64,000 bases of DNA from NCBI RefSeq assembly GCF_932526225.1, contig NC_064035.1, forward strand, positions 2,169,501 through 2,233,500. The letters are read 5' to 3'. A program made the translations under genes and the position numbers. The stretch comes from Nematostella vectensis. Taxonomy: Eukaryota > Cnidaria > Anthozoa > Actiniaria > Edwardsiidae. The notes beneath the pieces were generated by a model, which was not told the DNA's origin, did no database searches, and saw only the letters and a list, made by a program, of their open reading frames with translations. The stretch's first letter is position 1, and each line of letters opens with the position of its first letter. Shown in pieces: positions 1 to 10,462 of this stretch.

Positions 1-2390
1 AGGAGTGGTTTATGGTCGGTCTCCAGAATAAATCGTCGACCATATAAAAACTGGTGGAACTTTTTAACTCCGTAAATAATGGACAGGGCTTCCTTCTCTA
101 GCTGGGCATAATTCTTTTCACTACCAGTGAGGGTTCTTGAGGCAAAAGCAATGGGGCGCTCCTCGCCTCCTGGCATAACGTGTGAAATAACGGCTCCAAT
201 GCCATAGGGTGATGCATCACAAGCCAATTTAATTGGAAGATTGACGTCATAATGAGTTAGGACTTTCGCTAATTGCAGGAGCTCTTTTGCAGAGGTGAAG
301 GCTTGCTCGCATTCTGGCAGCCATGACCACTCAACCCCGTCCCGCAGGAGGTTGTTTAACGGGTGCAGCAATGTTGACAAGTTCGGGAGAAATTTTCCGT
401 AGTACTGTAACATACCCAGAAAAGATCTCAACTCGGTAACATTAGTTGGCGCAGGAGCATCCACAACAGCCCGAACTTTCTCTGGTGAAGGGTGGACACC
501 CTCGGCATCAATGACATGACCGAGAAAACCGACCCTGTCCTCCAGGAAACTGCATTTCGACAACTTGAGAGAAATTCCGTATTTCTCAAGTCTTTCCAGC
601 ACCGCCTCTAATCTTGCTTTGTGTTCCTGGTCATTCCTTCCAGTGATCAAAATATCGTCGATATAGCAAACAACACCATCAATGCCCTTGAGAATGGTGT
701 CAATAGTAGATTGAAATACAGCAGGTGCGCTTGCGACACCAAAAGGCAACCGATTATACTGATAGAGCCCTTTACAGGTGTTGACAGTGAGGAACTTCTT
801 GGACTCCTCACCAAGAGGCAGTTGCTGATATGCATGCTTGAGGTCAAGTTTAGAAAACTTGGTACCACCTGCCAGAGCACTGAGCAAATCTTGAGGGTTA
901 GTTAGAGGGTATTGGTCGACGTCCAAAACTGGATTCACCGTAACTTTGTAGTCTCCACACAAACGAACACCACCATCTGCCTTAGGGACGACCACTAACG
1001 GGGCAGCCCACTCACTATGGGACACTTTTGTCACGATCCCCTCCTTTTCCATGCGATCCAACTCTGCTTCAACTGCTGGCTTTAGGGCATACGGCACGGG
1101 GCGAGCTTTATGAAACCTAGGCGTGGCCTCAGGTTGCACATTGATTCTTGCTTGAAACTCCTTGATTTTGCCCAGGCCCGTACCGAAAACACCCTTGAAC
1201 CGTGCAGTCAGTTCATGAACTAAATCAGAAGAAGAAACACTAAAAAGGTGCTCCCAGTTCAGCTTAACAACACTGAGCCAATTACGACCCAGAATAGCTG
1301 GTTTGCTCTCAACTTTTGCCACAATCAGAGGCAACTTGGCACTTTGACCCTCGTACTCAACTAGAACTTCGGTTTCACCAATTAAAGGTAACACTGTTCC
1401 AGAATAAGTCTTTAATGAGGTACTTGCATTCTTGAGTTTCAAATGTCCAAAATTCTCTTTGAACAACTTTTCAGGGATGACTGTGCGTGCAGCTCCCGTA
1501 TCAACTTCCATTGGAATTTCCTTTCCGTTAACAGTGATAGTTACTGTCACTGCTTTGCTGCTGGGTTCACGAGTTGAAAAGAACCCCAATGACTCATCTT
1601 CTTGGTCATTGTCCACTGAAACTTCAACATACTTGGTTTCCTTGCACTCCTTGGACTGACAGACTCTCTTTAGGTGACCCACTTTGCCACAATTATCACA
1701 CTTATACTTCTTGTATTTACAGGATTTACCATCATGTTCAGCACTGCCACAACGATGACATGCTGTTTTGGGCTTTCCTCCCTTGTTCTGTGTGAATTTC
1801 TTGTGTTTCTGTGGCTTTTTTCCAAGCTGATGAACTTCTTCACCGCAGCCCGATCCGGACGATCCAGAGCCCTTCAATTCCGACGACTTCGATTCCGCCA
1901 TTTCCATCGACTGAGCGATCTCCAAAGCCTTCGCAAACGTCAAGGTTTTCTCGGTTAAAAGTTTCCGTTGAATCGCTTCCTGGCGTAGACCACATACAAA
2001 ACGGTCTCTCAAAGCTTCATCTTGGAAAGTTCCGAACTCACAGTGAGTTGAAAGCTTCTTTAGTTGGGCGCCAAAGTCCGCAACTGTTTCGGAGTCGTGA
2101 CGAAACCGGTTATGAAAATTAAATCGCTCGGCAATAACCAAGGGTTTCGGATGCAAATGGCCACTCAAAATATCCACAAGATCTTTATATGTCTTGGTGT
2201 CAGGTTTTTCCGGAGTCAAAAGATTCCTCAACAGTCCGTACGTTTCAGGACCTATTGCAGTGAGCAAGACAGCTACCTCGTTCTCCTTTCGCACGCCATT
2301 CGCCTTCATGAAGTTTTCAAGCCGCTCAATGTAAGCTTCAAACGACTCTTTTTGCCGGTCGAACTCTCTTAGTTGACCGATGACACTCAT
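1..2390 (-). mobile_element. Ty3/Gypsy retrotransposon gag-pol, open frame cut by left window edge
   Basis: One reading frame stays open from the ATG at 2390 to base 1 (about 796 codons). In order it shows a gag region, two CCHC zinc knuckles near residues 209-243 (CHRCGSAEHDGKSC and CDNCGKVGHLKRVC), an aspartic protease with the DTG triad near residue 296 (VDTGAARTV), a reverse transcriptase with YIDDI near residue 575 (bases 651-665), and the start of RNase H (LACDASPYG near 724, then a DHKPL-type motif at the edge). Integrase would lie outside the window. Gag and pol are in one frame with no stop or frameshift, as in Mag/SURL-like Gypsy elements, which suggests a young copy. The domains are seen directly; the clade is inferred. 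Confidence 0.93.
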
Positions 2391-2402
2391 GGTGTTCCAC
2401 AG

Positions 2403-2553
2403 ATCCGGTTCTCGTCGCCAGATGTAATGTTTTTTTGGGACTAAAACATCACGAAGAAATAGACAGCTCGTTGAACACAACAACTGAACTCCATTTATTT
2501 CTGAACAACCCCCGACATGCCCACGAGGCATTCCAAATATGGTGTACAACACA
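2403..2553 (-). repeat. Possible primer-binding site and short 5' LTR of the Gypsy element
   Basis: Reading the minus strand toward gag, the sequence has an AATAAA signal (plus 2494-2499), then a segment ending in ACATTACA, then two bases, then TGGCGACGAGAACCGG (2420 down to 2405). That has the form expected of an LTR end followed by a tRNA primer-binding site, 12 bases before the gag ATG. A possible LTR start (TGTGTTGTACA) lies at 2553. The 3' LTR is outside the window, so the ends cannot be confirmed. The gag frame is also open upstream through this segment to an ATG at 2663, so the segment could instead be coding. Confidence 0.4.
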
Positions 2554-2719
2554 GGAAGCCCATCCGAATATATTACAATTGGTTTTCCCATATCTTGTAG
2601 AACGGCTTTGTAGGAAGGATTTTTTTCCAAGACCGCCATACTCTTCTGCAGAATCTTGCTCATTTGGTCCGATTCAATTGATTCGACCCAGTCTCCCCGC
2701 GTCTTTACTTAAACTCTGA

Positions 2720-2890
2720 ATTGGCTTATAGAAATTGGTCGAATTTTATACTCTAAGAGACAGAATCAGAAAAATTAACCATCCCCTTAAGAATAGAAAC
2801 TTGTCAAATTTGATAGAGATGGCAAAATCAGAAAAATCATTCAACTCTATACACTAAAAGGTGCTGATCACCCCCGTCTACTTTTCTGGA
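2720..2890. repeat. Dispersed repeat, copy 1 (related to 13036-13245)
   Basis: This stretch contains the phrase TTGGTCGAATTTTATACYCTAAGAGA, then AATC-poly(A) blocks, and ends with GATCACCCCCGTYTACTTTTCT. The same phrases in the same order occur at 13036-13245, so both are copies of one interspersed repeat. No coding content is seen from 2890 to 3120. Confidence 0.6.
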
Positions 2891-3237
2891 TGGTCCCCCC
2901 CGAAGTTCAACCACTCAACTTAACATCTCTTGAGGACCACAAGACATTTTACAACATATCTATACATACTGTAGTTAAGCCAATGCCAAGCCTGAGATGT
3001 ATGACTCAAATCCTCCCGTCCTGCTGGCTAGACTGGGCCAGCAGTGGACATCGAAGTTGCACAGAAAAGCAGCAGTTAAATTAGATCTCTACGAAAGTAC
3101 CCCCACTTTTCCCTCCCTATGGCTGCCCAGCTTATTTCTGTAGAGAGGGCTTATAAGCTGAAATGTATCGCCATGGAAGTGCCATGGAGGGTTGATTTAA
3201 AGAGAAAGTATATAAACATGCCTGTCATGTCACCTGA

Positions 3238-3640
3238 CTTAACTTATTGATAAAATTGATAATTGGCATCATTTGATAATAGTTGATATCAGTTTACTAA
3301 AAAATTATAACAATCGATATTAAAAAATTGGAGTCTAATTGATAAAAATTGATATCAATTAATATGAGTAGATAACAGGTGATAATCAAAATTCTAACTC
3401 ATATAGATTGATAAGTGATCTAATTGATAACAATTAATAATCAAGTCAATTTGATATATATAAATCAATCAGTAATTTATAGCTGGAATGTGCCAAATCA
3501 ATTGAAAATAATTGATGTCAATCGATAACTGGGAAAATTTAAGTGAGTATTAATTAAAACCATTTAGAAAATTGATATCAAGTATTATTACATTTATAAA
3601 TTGCGTTTTGATTATCAATTTTTATCAACTAGTTGCGTTG
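3238..3640. repeat. AT-rich degenerate TTGATAA/ATTGATA repeat tract
   Basis: The tract is built from irregular copies of TTGATAA, AATTGATA and related words, with very low GC. It begins in the spacer and ends inside the predicted first intron of the F8A1-like gene. It is an old simple repeat; no gene is seen in it. Confidence 0.6.
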
Positions 3641-3685
3641 GGAATGTAGGGCTAATCCTATATGCACCTGACATCAAATAAGTAC

Positions 3686-4214
3686 CTGTATCAATCTTGC
3701 AGGACGCAGCATGCCCCATCGCCTTCAGAGCATTAATTGGCGTCTGATGTTGCAATTCAGCTGCATGTTTGTACTGTACCATGGCCTCCGATGAGCGATT
3801 CATGCGCCTCAGAGCATCAGCGAGCTCCAAACACAGACAAGCACCTAATGAAGTGTTTCCCTGAGAGCAATAAACCTTGATCGCCTGATTATAAACATGA
3901 ATTGCTTCTGTCAAATGCTCTTCAAAGGCGGGACAACCAAGTTCTAAATTTTCTTGTTCGGCTTTTAGAAAGAGTCTAGCTGCCTCGGTCAAAGCCTCTA
4001 CTTCGCCTGCCGAATTTGTCAAAGTGTTCTCGCATCGCGCTTTAGCAAGGCAGCAGAAGCCTGCATACTGGTGACATTCTTCCCGTCTCAGTTCCTTCGA
4101 CAAAGATCCGAATTGCCCGCTTGCCTCGGAAACGTTGGGTTTCTTCAAGAAGCGTTTTTTTAGCTTGGCAGAAACGGCGCGGTATTGACCCAAAACGTCG
4201 AAGTTTCTATCCAT
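3686..4214 (-). CDS. F8A1: 40-kDa huntingtin-associated protein (HAP40), first coding exon
   Basis: The exon encodes the first 176 residues of a protein that matches the N-terminal half of HAP40: near the start it reads YRAVSAKLKKRFLKKPNVSEA, followed by the helical-repeat region (ALTEAARLFLKAEQE, LCLELADALRRMNRSSEA, MGHAASCKIDT). In animals HAP40 is the obligate partner that stabilises huntingtin. The start is the ATG at 4214. A donor (ACAG|GTACTT, base 3685) ends the exon in phase 1; unspliced reading stops at 3615 after 199 residues. The human gene is intronless and codes about 371 residues, so the second half must lie further left, beyond or near the Gypsy element. I see no later exon in the window. 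The family call is firm. Confidence 0.85.
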
Positions 4215-4478
4215 TTTGGATTTGAATCATTAGCTCATGTAGAACAGCCAAAACATTAAGAAAATATGAAAACGTTTCTCTTTTCGTTATGGTGCCATTC
4301 ACAAAACAAGAACAAGCAAAATACTTTGTGATCTTCTAGCAACTTGTACCTGCTTGATTATCTTGGGTGGTGGAGTATGATATGAAGTAAGAGGCTATGG
4401 GCGTACTCCGCTGACACTCTACCGCGGCGTAGCCCTTGTCTTTTCGCAAGTCTTGCTTTGCTTCTGCGTTGCGCAAAA
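4215..4478. promoter_or_regulatory. Shared head-to-head promoter region between F8A1 and RETSAT
   Basis: Only 264 bp separate the two divergent start codons (4214 minus, 4479 plus). The RETSAT side is GC-richer with CpGs (4405-4480) and there is no clear TATA box. A bidirectional promoter is an inference from spacing alone. Confidence 0.45.
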
Positions 4479-7400
4479 ATGGTCCTTGTTGATAAAGCTC
4501 TACAGCTACTAATATGGATTTGCACCACCCACCGTCGTGCAGTCGTCCTGGCCCTGGTACTAGGCCTTGTCATACAATTCATCATTCGTTTCTTCCGCAA
4601 AGCATTTAGCAAACGGGGGCCAAATCCCTTCGCTCGTGATACTCGAAGGGCCCCAGAGCCTCTCGTCTTGGATCAGAGCGAGCGCGATAGAATCCTCAAG
4701 CAAGGGTTTGTGGCAAAGAAGATACCGGATGAGGTAGATGCAGTGGTGATAGGTAGCGGAATCGGAGGCATGACTTGTGCTTCCCTCCTAGCCAAGACTG
4801 GGAAGAAAATCCTGGTATTAGAACAACATGATCAAGCGGGGGGGTGTTGTCACACATTCCACGAGAAAGGTACACTCCAAAGTCAGCCCTTCGTGGGCCG
4901 GGTCCCTAGAAAGCAGGTTAACGCTTATTTTTAAGCGCAGGTTAACGTAAATTTTTTCGTCATTTCCGTAGAATAAAATTAATATATTGAGAAACATTCA
5001 GGACCCTAATACGTAGGATCAACAAAACCAATTGCTTTCATTTTTTATACGTTTTGGAATGCATGCAGCTGCCATAGATCTGTGTTTTATTTGATAAAAA
5101 GCAGCCACCCAACAGGATACTTGACAGGATTTTATTATTTAGAACAGCAGCTTCTCACAGTATGTGTTCTTGGAACACATACAGATCAACAAGGGAAGAA
5201 AAGAAAGGCAAATGCATAAGTGAACTGATAGAACAAATAGGAAAGGGGTGTGGGTCCTACCTGTCACAGTTTACTTGGCAGTCCAGGGGGTGGGAGGGTA
5301 AACTCCCATAACTTTTCTATGAAGATTGGCTAGTCAGGCCCTAATTCTACACTTTCTAATTAGATATTCTGTCTTTGTATAGGCTTTGAATTCGACAGTG
5401 GCATCCACTACATTGGTGAGATGATGTCAAACAGTGCTATCAAGTTTCTGATTGACCAAATAACAGACGGACAACTTTTATGGTCCCCACTAGAGAAACA
5501 CTATGACACTGTGGCAATTGGGGATATGGCTAAGCCAAAGCTTTTTCCTATCATGAGTGGGCGTGAAGAATTTAGAAATGCACTGTATGAGAAGTTTCCT
5601 AAGGAGAAAAAGGCAATTGACCAGTACATAGTTCTACTTAAGGTAAGTAAATTTAAAGTGATTTTAAGGATACCGTAGACCCAAGCGGTGATTACCCCGA
5701 TCGTCCCGGCAAAATCGCTCACGCTCGCGTTGGATTAAAGCAAATGCCAACAAACTATATATCAATTTAAAGCTTAATGATTGTCTTTTCCTCCTAAGAT
5801 AATCATTTTTTATACGCGCTTAATTTTGAGTGCTTTTGCCTGGTCCGAAGTGCGAAATCGACCACTTTTAAACATGCGAATTATTTATACACACCAAAAG
5901 CATGTAACCTCCCTGGATCTGCTTTATATCCTTCGTCATGTACTGAACTAACAAACCGTGTCATTTGACGTCACACAGCCTAGTTGATTAGTAATCAAGG
6001 GTTAAAGTTAGGCTTGGAATGATTTTGCTTTTTTGGCTACAACACGCTAATTAAGTCTGTAGCAAAAAAAGCTATTGATTATCCGTTGCGCGGAATTCGG
6101 GTGGTCAGAAGTGTACCTTTAATTCACATATCTAGAGTAAGATGGGGTGAGATTTGATTGTGAGATATCGGGGATTGAAGTTGTGTAAACATTAGAGGCA
6201 GCGTGACAGTAATGACAGACGAAGAGCAAAAAGAGCCGCGTATGGCAACCAATCACATTGCACGCTCTACACGCAGCGGGAAAACTCTTAGGCGCTCAAA
6301 TGTCACAGCGCTAGTTGTGCAAGTGAAGGAAGATGCCTAGACCGAAGCGAGCTTGCACCGTAGAAAAGAAGAGCGCAGAAAACTTTAAAAGACCGCGAAT
6401 GGAGACAACTCTCTGTTTTGGGCTTTCTTCCTCGCTTAGCCTTCTTCGAAGGAAGCCAAGGATTCTTTCTTAATCTTGGCATAGTTTACAACTTTGCAAA
6501 ATTTAGAGTAAACGCTTATAAAGTTGATATAAATACGGATAAATCTCGGATAAAACGTTGATAATAATACTGACATGCTTGTATGCTGATTAAAGGGAAA
6601 AGCTGTAAAACTAAGTTCCCCGGATGTTGATTGCCGGACTTTGAGCAAAGTAAACAGGATTATGGGATTATTGACGCCTTCGAGAATAACGCAACACTCG
6701 TTCGAATTCTGTTTTTCTTGAATATCTGGCGGAGTATTTAAGATTTTGGTGTTTTTTTTTTGCTAACTTTTAGAGTGTGCCTACTGTCATCGAATGGCAT
6801 AATAAAGAAATTTCACCCGAAATGAAGCCATTTGGGTCTACGGTATCGTTAAAAGAATGAAAGGAGAATAAGTTTGGTAGTTGTGTCTTATTGAAGAAAA
6901 TGTGTTTATCAAGGTGCTGTAGTTCTTTAAAGATGTTAACTATTTCTCAGGGTTCACTTTCTATCTTTATTTTGTTACAGATTGTTATAGTGACCAGTAC
7001 AGGTTAAAAAAAATGCTTTTCTGAGCTCACTGCAGGACACATAGTTAAGGAAAAATACTGATACAGTGCATATCTCATTTAATAAAAAAGTACTTATATG
7101 ATATATGTCATTGGAAAGCCATCATTTGAAGCTTAAAGGAAATAAATTGGCTCAAGTGATGAGATTCTGTCTATAATAAAACATTACAAGCAAGCAGGTA
7201 TCGTATTTCCCATTCATTAATTTTCAATGATGCACAACATAATAGTTGTCCATTGGATGGGACACAAGTGTCGACATGTTTCTTTAACTGTGTGTTCTGT
7301 AGGACCAGGCAGTCTCATAGCACCTTATAACCATAAATTATGTGTTGACATTTTCCAGGAAGCCAGGAAAAACATGGTTGGACTGGTGACCATCAAGTCT

Positions 7401-9397
7401 CTCCCCAAGTGGCTTGGAAACTTACTAATAAGGACTGGGTTGGTTCATTATGTCACTGGGTACTTCAAAATGTCTGCCAAGTCCTTGACCCATGTGTTGA
7501 ATGAGCTGACGAGTGACAAGGATCTCAAGGCTGTCCTCGCCTACTGCTTTGGGGATTATGGTACATACACTTGTTTGCTTGCGTTAAGTATAAAATGGCA
7601 ATTTGGAAACATGCATGTCTTCCAAAAAAATGTTAAAAAAAGGCATTGCACAGGTAGTACCAGTACTGACACAAATGCAAGTGTCAGTCTCGGGATGTGA
7701 TGGGTGGTTAACCACCTGTTCTTGTCACATTTGGTAAATCTAGCACTACCTCCTTCTTCTTCATTTTCTTAGGGTTGGGGGCTGTTGAGTTTTATTAAAT
7801 TTGTTTGCTACAACAGATCCAGTTTTTTAGATAAAGTTCCTCCAAAGGAAGATGACTTAAGGTTGATCACATTGTGACTGAGATGTTTTTTACTGTCACT
7901 TTAAGGCACCTTGCCAGCCGATGCCAGCTTTGCCATGCATGCTACTCTTGTGAACCACTTCTTGTATGGGTGTGCCTATCCGCGTGGGGGAGCTAGTGAG
8001 ATTGCATTCCACATCATTAGATCTCTTCAAAAAAACAACAGTACCATTCTAGTACGAGCAAATGTCAAGCAGATTCTTCTTGATGAGACTACTGGATCTG
8101 TGAAAGGTAGGTATCCAGGACTCCCCAAGAAGGTCATTTGTTAGAAAAGTGGGAAGGTTAATAAGTTACCCTGGTTTAACATTGAATATTGATACAAACT
8201 AGTAAAACACCTGCATTTACAAGGTGACTCATATTTAAATTTGTGATTTATAGGGGTTCGTGTTGAAAAGAAGTCTGGGGACATTGACATTTATGCCCCA
8301 CTGGTGGTTTCTGGAGCAGGGTTCTTCAACACTTACAAGAAGCTGCTTCCTCAGTCAGTGTCTCCTCTGAAGCAGGTGCTGTCTGAAACACGTGGAATCC
8401 AGCATGGAATAGGAGCCATGTCAGTCTATGTAGGGCTGCATGGAACAAAGGAGGAGCTGGGCCTCAAGGCGCGCAACATGTGGGCCTTTACTGGGAATGA
8501 TCTGGATAGCATCTGCAGTGAGTACCTTGGCCTGGATGGAGATGCTGCTGGTAACGAGGATATACCTCTCCTATTCATCTCATTCCCGTCCACTAAGGAC
8601 CCCGAGTGGGACAAGAGGCATCCTGGTGAGTACAACTATGGCGAGGAGAAGTGTAAGCTTTTTGGAGTTTATTTGAGAGCTTTATTTGGCCTGGTGACTC
8701 GTGTAGGAAGTGTTTATCTTGCCTGGGTTGAGTGATTAGATGAAGCAAGCAATGGCCCTGTCCATAAGAGAGGGCTGCTAATCCAATTCCTTATTTCTAG
8801 AAGCCATCAATTTACTAGGTTATCCCATAACAAATGGTTTTTAAAAGCACTCCTGCGATCCTATAGCCAACAATACACTGGACTGCTGTTACTAATTTGT
8901 CTTTCTTTTGCGGCTTTAACAACCATTTTAATGTGCTTGCAGGCAAGTCTACCTGTACAATCATCACTCTCGCACGCTACGAGTGGTTTGAACAATGGGA
9001 GAATGAGCGCGTCATGAAACGAGGCGCCGACTACGAGCTACGCAAACAACGTATCGGTAAGCGCATGTGGGAACAGACGTGTCGCTTCTTCCCGAATCTA
9101 GAAGACAAGGTGGAGTACTTTGATGTGGGAAGCCCGGTCAGTAACAATTACTACATCGCGTCGCCACGAGGGGAAATTTATGGAATTGACCACAACGTAG
9201 AGCGGTTCAGTCCAGAGAGTGCAGTAAACCTCCGGCCCGAGACCGCTATTCCAGGACTGTACTTGACAGGACAAGACGTGCTGTCGTGTGGTTTTGCCGG
9301 CGCCATGTTCGGCGGCTTGTTTACTGCGTCAACTATCCTTAACCGAAACCTCATGGCCGACTTGATGGATTTGCGCAAGCGCACTAGCGCAAAGTGA
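4479..9397 (+). CDS. RETSAT: All-trans-retinol 13,14-reductase (retinol saturase), complete, six exons
   Basis: Exons: 4479-4869, 5383-5642, 7359-7560, 7906-8106, 8254-8625, 8943-9397; all junctions are GT/AG and in phase, giving 626 residues (human about 610). An N-terminal hydrophobic segment (residues 23-44) fits an ER membrane anchor or signal. A dinucleotide-binding motif VVIGSGIGGMTCASLLAKTG starts near residue 89, followed by LVLEQHDQAGGCCHTF and, in exon 2, FDSGIHYIGEM. The last exon carries the C-terminal LYLTGQDVLSCGFAGAMFGG. The enzyme family saturates the 13-14 double bond of all-trans-retinol in the ER and belongs to the CrtI-like FAD oxidoreductases. The start in AAAAATGG is preferred because no upstream in-frame ATG was found. 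Intron 2 hosts a TTAA-flanked transposon. Confidence 0.93.
5668..6848. mobile_element. TTAA-flanked non-autonomous DNA transposon (1,181 bp) in RETSAT intron 2
   Basis: The ends are 17-bp inverted repeats, GGATACCGTAGACCCAA at 5668-5684 and TTGGGTCTACGGTATCG at 6832-6848, differing only at the outermost base. Both are bordered by TTAA (5664-5667 and 6849-6852), the target duplication used by piggyBac-type transposases. The interior has no transposase-like frame (longest ORF 70 codons), so it would need an enzyme in trans. The left end is only 25 bp past the exon 2 donor. Assignment to piggyBac is inferred; the ends and TTAA are seen. Confidence 0.75.
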
Positions 9398-9517
9398 ACA
9401 AGGAACGTGGCCATCATGTCAATCATTTTTGATAATGAACACGTGATTTAGCACATCATATACACTTTGAAAAGGATTGTGAACAGTTCAGTAATTTATT
9501 TAGATAAATTGAAAACA

Positions 9518-9523
9518 AATAAA
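9518..9523 (+). promoter_or_regulatory. RETSAT polyadenylation signal AATAAA
   Basis: A canonical AATAAA lies 121 bp after the RETSAT stop codon. The following sequence to about 9960 is T-rich spacer in which I see no gene. Confidence 0.55.
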
Positions 9524-10462
9524 ATGTGGTTTCCGTTGAACCTATCTATTGCAAACTTAGTAGTGTTGCCTACAAATAACAATCTCTACCTTTTTCCCCC
9601 TACCCTTTGCCCAGACATCACACCCTCTTTTTACTACCATCTTTTTAATTTAACGTCATCGGACTTCCCTTTATCACCACCAGTTCCTTGGCATTTCAAA
9701 TCTTGAAAATAACCCTCTTACCAAGGTCTATTTTTATTCCGACATTATTATCACCTTACAGCCATGATTATATATCTTTACATTCTCGGATGCAACAATC
9801 TGTGTGACAGAAACTATATTTCAAGGCGGTAATGGTTTACTCTCGCGGAGACGAGAGTCCTCTTGTTCAAATCTTACTCGCGCCTTGACTACGCGGCTAA
9901 GAATATTTCCTACTATGATAAAACTAATCGCTTAGCGATGTAATTTGTTATTGAAATGGTCTTCGGTTAGATGTGGTCCTTGTCCTTCAAGAGTCTAACT
10001 CTTATGGTTTGCATTTCGATCTTTGAAAAGTGCTCTCCCATGCTCGAAGATCCAAAGCCTTCTTCGGCCACAGAAGACGTTTGTGGTTGTGAGCGCCCGC
10101 TAAGACCGCTGGGTCTCCAGCTTGCTTGATTCCTGGCCCAACTGGTGTAGAGTGGACTCAAAGAAACAAACGACTCTGCTATTATTAAGACTTTTTCTTA
10201 AGGGCTGCAGCAGAATGGGTTAAAGGCCGCCGCACATCTGCCCTATCAGCGGTTGCAGCTGCATGGTTTAAAGGGTCTATCACGATCAGCAATCATCGCT
10301 TCGACAAACAATTCTCAACTCAGAATTTGAGTTCCAAAAACACATAAATAGAATATTTAGAGATATAACTATTGTTATTTCTTAAAAATGGATAGTAGAT
10401 AAAAGGTGGATCCCATATAACCCATAACCACAGCTGGTGACGAAATCTCTCCATAAAAGGAC

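Noticed and set aside
621..905. Plus-strand ORFs opposite the Gypsy element
   Set aside because: Shadows of the minus-strand gag-pol frame, which carries all recognisable motifs.
9967..10161. 64-codon minus-strand ORF downstream of the coiled-coil gene
   Set aside because: Exon 2 of that gene already ends in a stop and has no good donor to reach it.
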